From Desulfopila sp. IMCC35008 (lineage in GTDB: Bacteria; Desulfobacterota; Desulfobulbia; Desulfobulbales; Desulfocapsaceae), in the NCBI RefSeq assembly GCF_010646885.2, contig NZ_CP050700.1, positions 4,056,501-4,120,500 on the forward strand: 64,000 nucleotides of DNA. The letters run 5' to 3'. Below are positions 62,275 to 64,000 of this stretch, one piece after another; the first letter of the stretch is position 1; every line of letters begins with the position of its first letter. Position numbers and translations under genes: made by a program. The notes beneath the pieces are model-generated. The model did no database searches. It had not been told where the DNA came from and worked only from the letters and a program-made list of their open reading frames with translations.

Positions 62275-64000
62275 ACGGATTCCCGTTCTCATAATTCCGG
62301 TTCTCTTTACGAGTTTTTTCCTGATATCGGCAGGGTTGTATATTGTAGAACGTAACGCCATCCACTCACTGACCATAAGTTCGCTGGAGATGGAAGCGGC
62401 TGAGCTTGCAGGAAGTTTTTCCCGACACAGCCTGGTCGCCCAGGGAATTCTGGCCTCGATCGTTCAAAGTGACTCCATGCGGCGTTTTCTCGATAGCGAG
62501 GACGACCATCTCAAATCCATTGCTCTCAGCGGCGGACTCGACTCCATTCTCCACAACCTTACCGAGTTTTCTTCCGAGCATCTCTCCCTTATGTTCCTGA
62601 CCGGAGACGGCAGGCAGGAATACTATTACGAAAACAGCCTGGATCCCTTCGCGGATCCCAATCCCCAAATCAGTTCATGGGCAGAAGCCACTCTCAGAAG
62701 CCGCCAGCAAACAGCAACAAGTTATTTTACCGAGATAAACAGGATAGCTCTCTGCCGGGTAATTGACCGCATCACCTTGAAATCAACCATCGACTTTAAT
62801 TCAAGAAATACCCTGGCTGTAATCCTGACTCTCAGCCCAAACGAGTACCTCAAGCGAGTCGAGAGTCTTGAATCAAATAACCGGGCAGTTGTGTTCATTA
62901 ATGAAAGTACCCAGCAAACACCTAAAGACCAGTTTGAAGCCAGACGACCAGTACCCGGATTCGGCACCATCAGCTTGCGGATTGATCCAGAGATCGTTCA
63001 GGCAGAATTACGCGACACTATTTTCAGGTTCAGCCTGATCTTCATCATCCTCCTGGGGCTGACCCATTTTTCACTGCAGTGGCTGTTGCAAAGATATGTT
63101 GTCGGTCCGATCAATCTGCTTGAGACACAACTGGGGCAAATCGACCTTGATGCCACTCAGGAGATAACCATTCACACTACCAAAGATGAAATTGGCAACC
63201 TCTCCAGATCGTTTGCCAGTCTCTACGGCAAGCTGAAGGAGACGTATGAAGGCACCAAGGAACTTGCAGAGCGGGACTCACTCACTACCCTGTACAACCG
63301 GCGTGTTTTCAACCTGGTTCTCAGCAAGCTCATAACCCGGGCGGAAAGAGATAAAACCAATGTGTGCCTGATGTACATAGATATAGACAACTTCAAGTAC
63401 GTCAATGACTCATACGGTCACAGCACCGGGGATGCCCTGTTAAAAGCGTTTGCCCTGAGGCTGCATGAAATTGTTCGCGCCAGCGATTATGTCGCCACAA
63501 AAAATGTCACAGATGCGGCAGTTGCCCGCCTCGCCGGTGACGAATTTGCAGTTATCATCCACGGATTTACCAACGATAAAGCGATTACTGGCGTCTCTTC
63601 AAGAATACTGGATATCTGCAGGGACGGATTTAGCTGTGAAGAGGGAACTTTTCCTGTCACCTTGAGCATAGGCATTGCAAATTACCCGCAGGACGCTACC
63701 ACGGCCAACGACCTGATCGTAAATGCCGACTCAGCAATGTACGAATCGAAAAAAAGTGGCAAGAATACTGTTTCCTTTTATTCGCATGAGCTATCGGAAC
63801 TCTCCAGGCGGCAGCAGGCTCTTGAGATAGAACTGAAAAAGATGAATTTTTCGGAATTCGAGCTGTACTATATGCCGATCGTCAATGCCAAAACAGGGAA
63901 CATCCACTCATTTGAGGCACTTTTAAGGTGGTTTTCACCGGAACTCGGTCCCGTATCACCTGCTGAATTCATTCCCTTGGCTGAAAGCATCGGGCTCTAC
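62261..64000 (+). CDS. MbaA-like membrane GGDEF-EAL protein (partial, runs off the end)
   Basis: 580 codons are visible, starting MKLSKRIPVLIIPVLFTSFF. TM1 is at about 7-28, a periplasmic domain at about 30-250 and TM2 at about 252-275 (FSLIFIILLGLTHFSLQWLL). A HAMP-like linker at about 278-330 is followed by GGDEF at about 335-500, with AGDEF near 424 in place of GGDEF. An EAL domain begins near 525 (FEALLRWFSPELGPVSPAEF). RASD, which would be the inhibitory site, lies 15 residues before AGDEF instead of five, with VATKNVTDAAVARL inserted. With the PotD-like protein upstream it resembles V. cholerae MbaA, which sets c-di-GMP by polyamine. Confidence 0.9.
   Translation, partial: MKLSKRIPVLIIPVLFTSFFLISAGLYIVERNAIHSLTISSLEMEAAELAGSFSRHSLVAQGILASIVQSDSMRRFLDSEDDHLKSIALSGGLDSILHNLTEFSSEHLSLMFLTGDGRQEYYYENSLDPFADPNPQISSWAEATLRSRQQTATSYFTEINRIALCRVIDRITLKSTIDFNSRNTLAVILTLSPNEYLKRVESLESNNRAVVFINESTQQTPKDQFEARRPVPGFGTISLRIDPEIVQAELRDTIFRFSLIFIILLGLTHFSLQWLLQRYVVGPINLLETQLGQIDLDATQEITIHTTKDEIGNLSRSFASLYGKLKETYEGTKELAERDSLTTLYNRRVFNLVLSKLITRAERDKTNVCLMYIDIDNFKYVNDSYGHSTGDALLKAFALRLHEIVRASDYVATKNVTDAAVARLAGDEFAVIIHGFTNDKAITGVSSRILDICRDGFSCEEGTFPVTLSIGIANYPQDATTANDLIVNADSAMYESKKSGKNTVSFYSHELSELSRRQQALEIELKKMNFSEFELYYMPIVNAKTGNIHSFEALLRWFSPELGPVSPAEFIPLAESIGLY

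Noticed and set aside
1..64000. CRISPR array, tRNA or rRNA genes
   Set aside because: I saw no regularly spaced direct repeats and no recognisable tRNA or rRNA sequence by eye; a covariance scan would settle tRNAs.

Overview
The window reads as a chromosomal segment of an anaerobic, signalling-rich Gram-negative bacterium, most like a Desulfobulbales-type member of the Desulfobacterota. The pointers are a four-subunit 2-oxoacid:ferredoxin oxidoreductase, an ADP-forming acyl-CoA synthetase, many multi-PAS hybrid kinases, FecR/CHASE2 proteins and c-di-GMP proteins. This placement is an inference from gene content; no rRNA or tRNA gene was seen. 

Layout. 0-4 kb: clpA, a bidirectional terminator, a frameshifted integron-integrase remnant, decayed DNA and a QueG-like iron-sulfur protein. 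4-9.5 kb (minus strand): kaiB, kaiC and a soluble five-PAS hybrid kinase, with no kaiA seen. 10-20.5 kb (plus strand): a tight operon of response regulator, 1977-residue Cache/PAS hybrid kinase with HPt, HD-GYP regulator, another regulator and a FapA/DUF342 protein. 20.6-21.2 kb: fused remnants of an IS91-type and a DDE transposase. 21.2-30.8 kb: an AT-rich run of small, unrelated genes, all on the plus strand, several broken. It is interrupted on the opposite strand by a shrunken group IIC intron, a type known to insert into integron attC sites. With the distant intI remnant, this looks like a decayed chromosomal integron cassette array. 

30.9-44.4 kb holds housekeeping and envelope genes: a LysM-FecR protein overlapping a CHASE2-GGDEF-EAL protein, a CPA2 antiporter, ribB with an FMN riboswitch, a DUF808 membrane protein, a D,D-carboxypeptidase, a universal stress protein, an EF-hand-like protein and a flavin-binding PNPOx-like protein. 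44.4-58.9 kb is rich in 2-oxoacid and acyl-CoA metabolism. It holds porCDAB, divergent ilvE, a XRE-cupin regulator with an AMP-forming acyl-CoA ligase, and a TetR regulator with an ADP-forming acyl-CoA synthetase. Together these could run transamination, oxidative decarboxylation and ATP-yielding thioester cleavage of branched-chain amino acids. Inside this block sits a TorT/TorS-like sensory set (sugar-type binding protein, hybrid kinase, response regulator). 

59-64 kb: a GNAT acetyltransferase, rsgA, and a PotD-like binding protein overlapping a membrane GGDEF-EAL protein that runs off the end. The last pair resembles the NspS/MbaA polyamine-sensing system of Vibrio. At least three loci pair a periplasmic protein with a membrane signalling enzyme.
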